From: JAKLDO01 sp035354435
GTDB taxonomy: Bacteria; UBP6; UBA1177
Direction of reading: 5' to 3'
Assembly: GCA_035354435.1 (NCBI GenBank)
Contig: DAOQAY010000165.1
Span: 1 to 5,762 of the forward strand
Length of the DNA: 5,762 nucleotides
Of this stretch, positions 5,507 through 5,762 are shown one piece after another. Position 1 is the first letter of the stretch. Each line of letters starts with the position of its first letter. The notes beneath the pieces were generated by a model. That model had not been told where the DNA came from. It did no database searches and saw only the letters and a list, made by a program, of their open reading frames with translations. A program made the position numbers and the translations under genes.

Positions 5507-5762
5507 ATGAGAAGTGCAATAATATTGATGATACTTGTTATTTCAGGACTTTTATTCAGTCAGGATAAGAATAAAGAGCCTGAAAAAGCTGTGAAAAAAG
5601 AAACAGCAGGGGATGTGTGGGTGTGCCGCCATTTTACCGGCGGTCCGCAGTGCATGGATGAATTGGAGATGAAAAACAATTCTGTGAATTCGCTTAAACC
5701 GAGAAATGAAAATGCTCCGGCGGTTCTTCCTCCGCAAGATGTCACTCTTGAAAATGCAACGG
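5507..5762 (+). CDS. Exported protein of unknown family, 3'-truncated by window edge
   Basis: Eighty-five codons are visible and the frame is still open at the right edge. The start ATG at 5507 has GGAG (5498-5501) five bases upstream. The first residues, MRSAIILMILVISGLLFSQ, form a short signal peptide: one Arg, a hydrophobic core at about 4-17, and a likely signal peptidase I cleavage near residues 18-19. There is no lipobox Cys. The mature part starts with a charged Lys/Glu-rich stretch (DKNKEPEKAVKKE). A compact motif VWVCRHFTGGPQCMDE follows, whose two cysteines (40 and 49) probably form a disulfide after export. The next stretch is polar and Pro-rich, so a linker before a later domain is likely. 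I recognise no family. It is divergent from the DUF1015 gene and shares no obvious link with it. Confidence 0.75.
   Translation, partial: MRSAIILMILVISGLLFSQDKNKEPEKAVKKETAGDVWVCRHFTGGPQCMDELEMKNNSVNSLKPRNENAPAVLPPQDVTLENAT

Noticed and set aside
5496..5510. Four-codon ORF (ATG at 5496, stop TGA at 5508-5510) overlapping the start of the exported-protein gene
   Set aside because: It has no clear ribosome binding site and no attenuator features. ATG-TGA overlaps of this size are common by chance.

Overview
The window is ordinary-looking bacterial DNA with moderately low GC. It has Shine-Dalgarno-led genes and sigma70-type promoters. Two proteins appear exported and carry paired cysteines, which suggests an organism with an oxidising extracytoplasmic compartment, perhaps Gram-negative. 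I cannot place the lineage from the sequence, and there is no rRNA, tRNA or marker gene.

Layout: (A) 2-1012, plus strand, is the 3' part of a gene for a probably secreted beta-propeller-like protein, truncated by the window's left edge. (B) 1083-1169 is an array of three direct repeats with an exact 33-bp period, which also forms a promoter for the next gene. (C) 1184-2497, plus strand, encodes an AAA+ ATPase of the COG1373/DUF4143 type with a C-terminal PD-(D/E)xK-like domain. (D) 2529-3944, minus strand and convergent with C, encodes a second ATPase of the archaeal-type ATPase_2/DUF234 family (COG1672). It also has a C-terminal PD-(D/E)xK-like domain. (E) 3966-4062 is a duplicated 39-bp inverted-repeat unit. 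The promoter of D is embedded in one of its copies. (F) 4107-5348, minus strand, encodes a full-length DUF1015 (COG4198) protein behind a strong Shine-Dalgarno. Its predicted promoter has a perfect 12-bp palindrome in the spacer. (G) 5507-5762, plus strand and divergent from F, is the start of a gene for a small exported protein of unknown family, cut by the right edge.

The most unusual region is the convergent pair C/D. These are two different AAA+ plus nuclease-fold ATPases, tail to tail with 31 bp between the stop codons. Each has its own multi-copy repeat laid over its promoter. Families of this kind are common in bacterial accessory genomes and most members have no known role. The repeats look like private operators, but no regulator or partner gene is visible here. 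I do not see a proven defence system, mobile element, CRISPR array or RNA gene. Every intergenic gap is shorter than 175 bp, and each is covered by the entries below.
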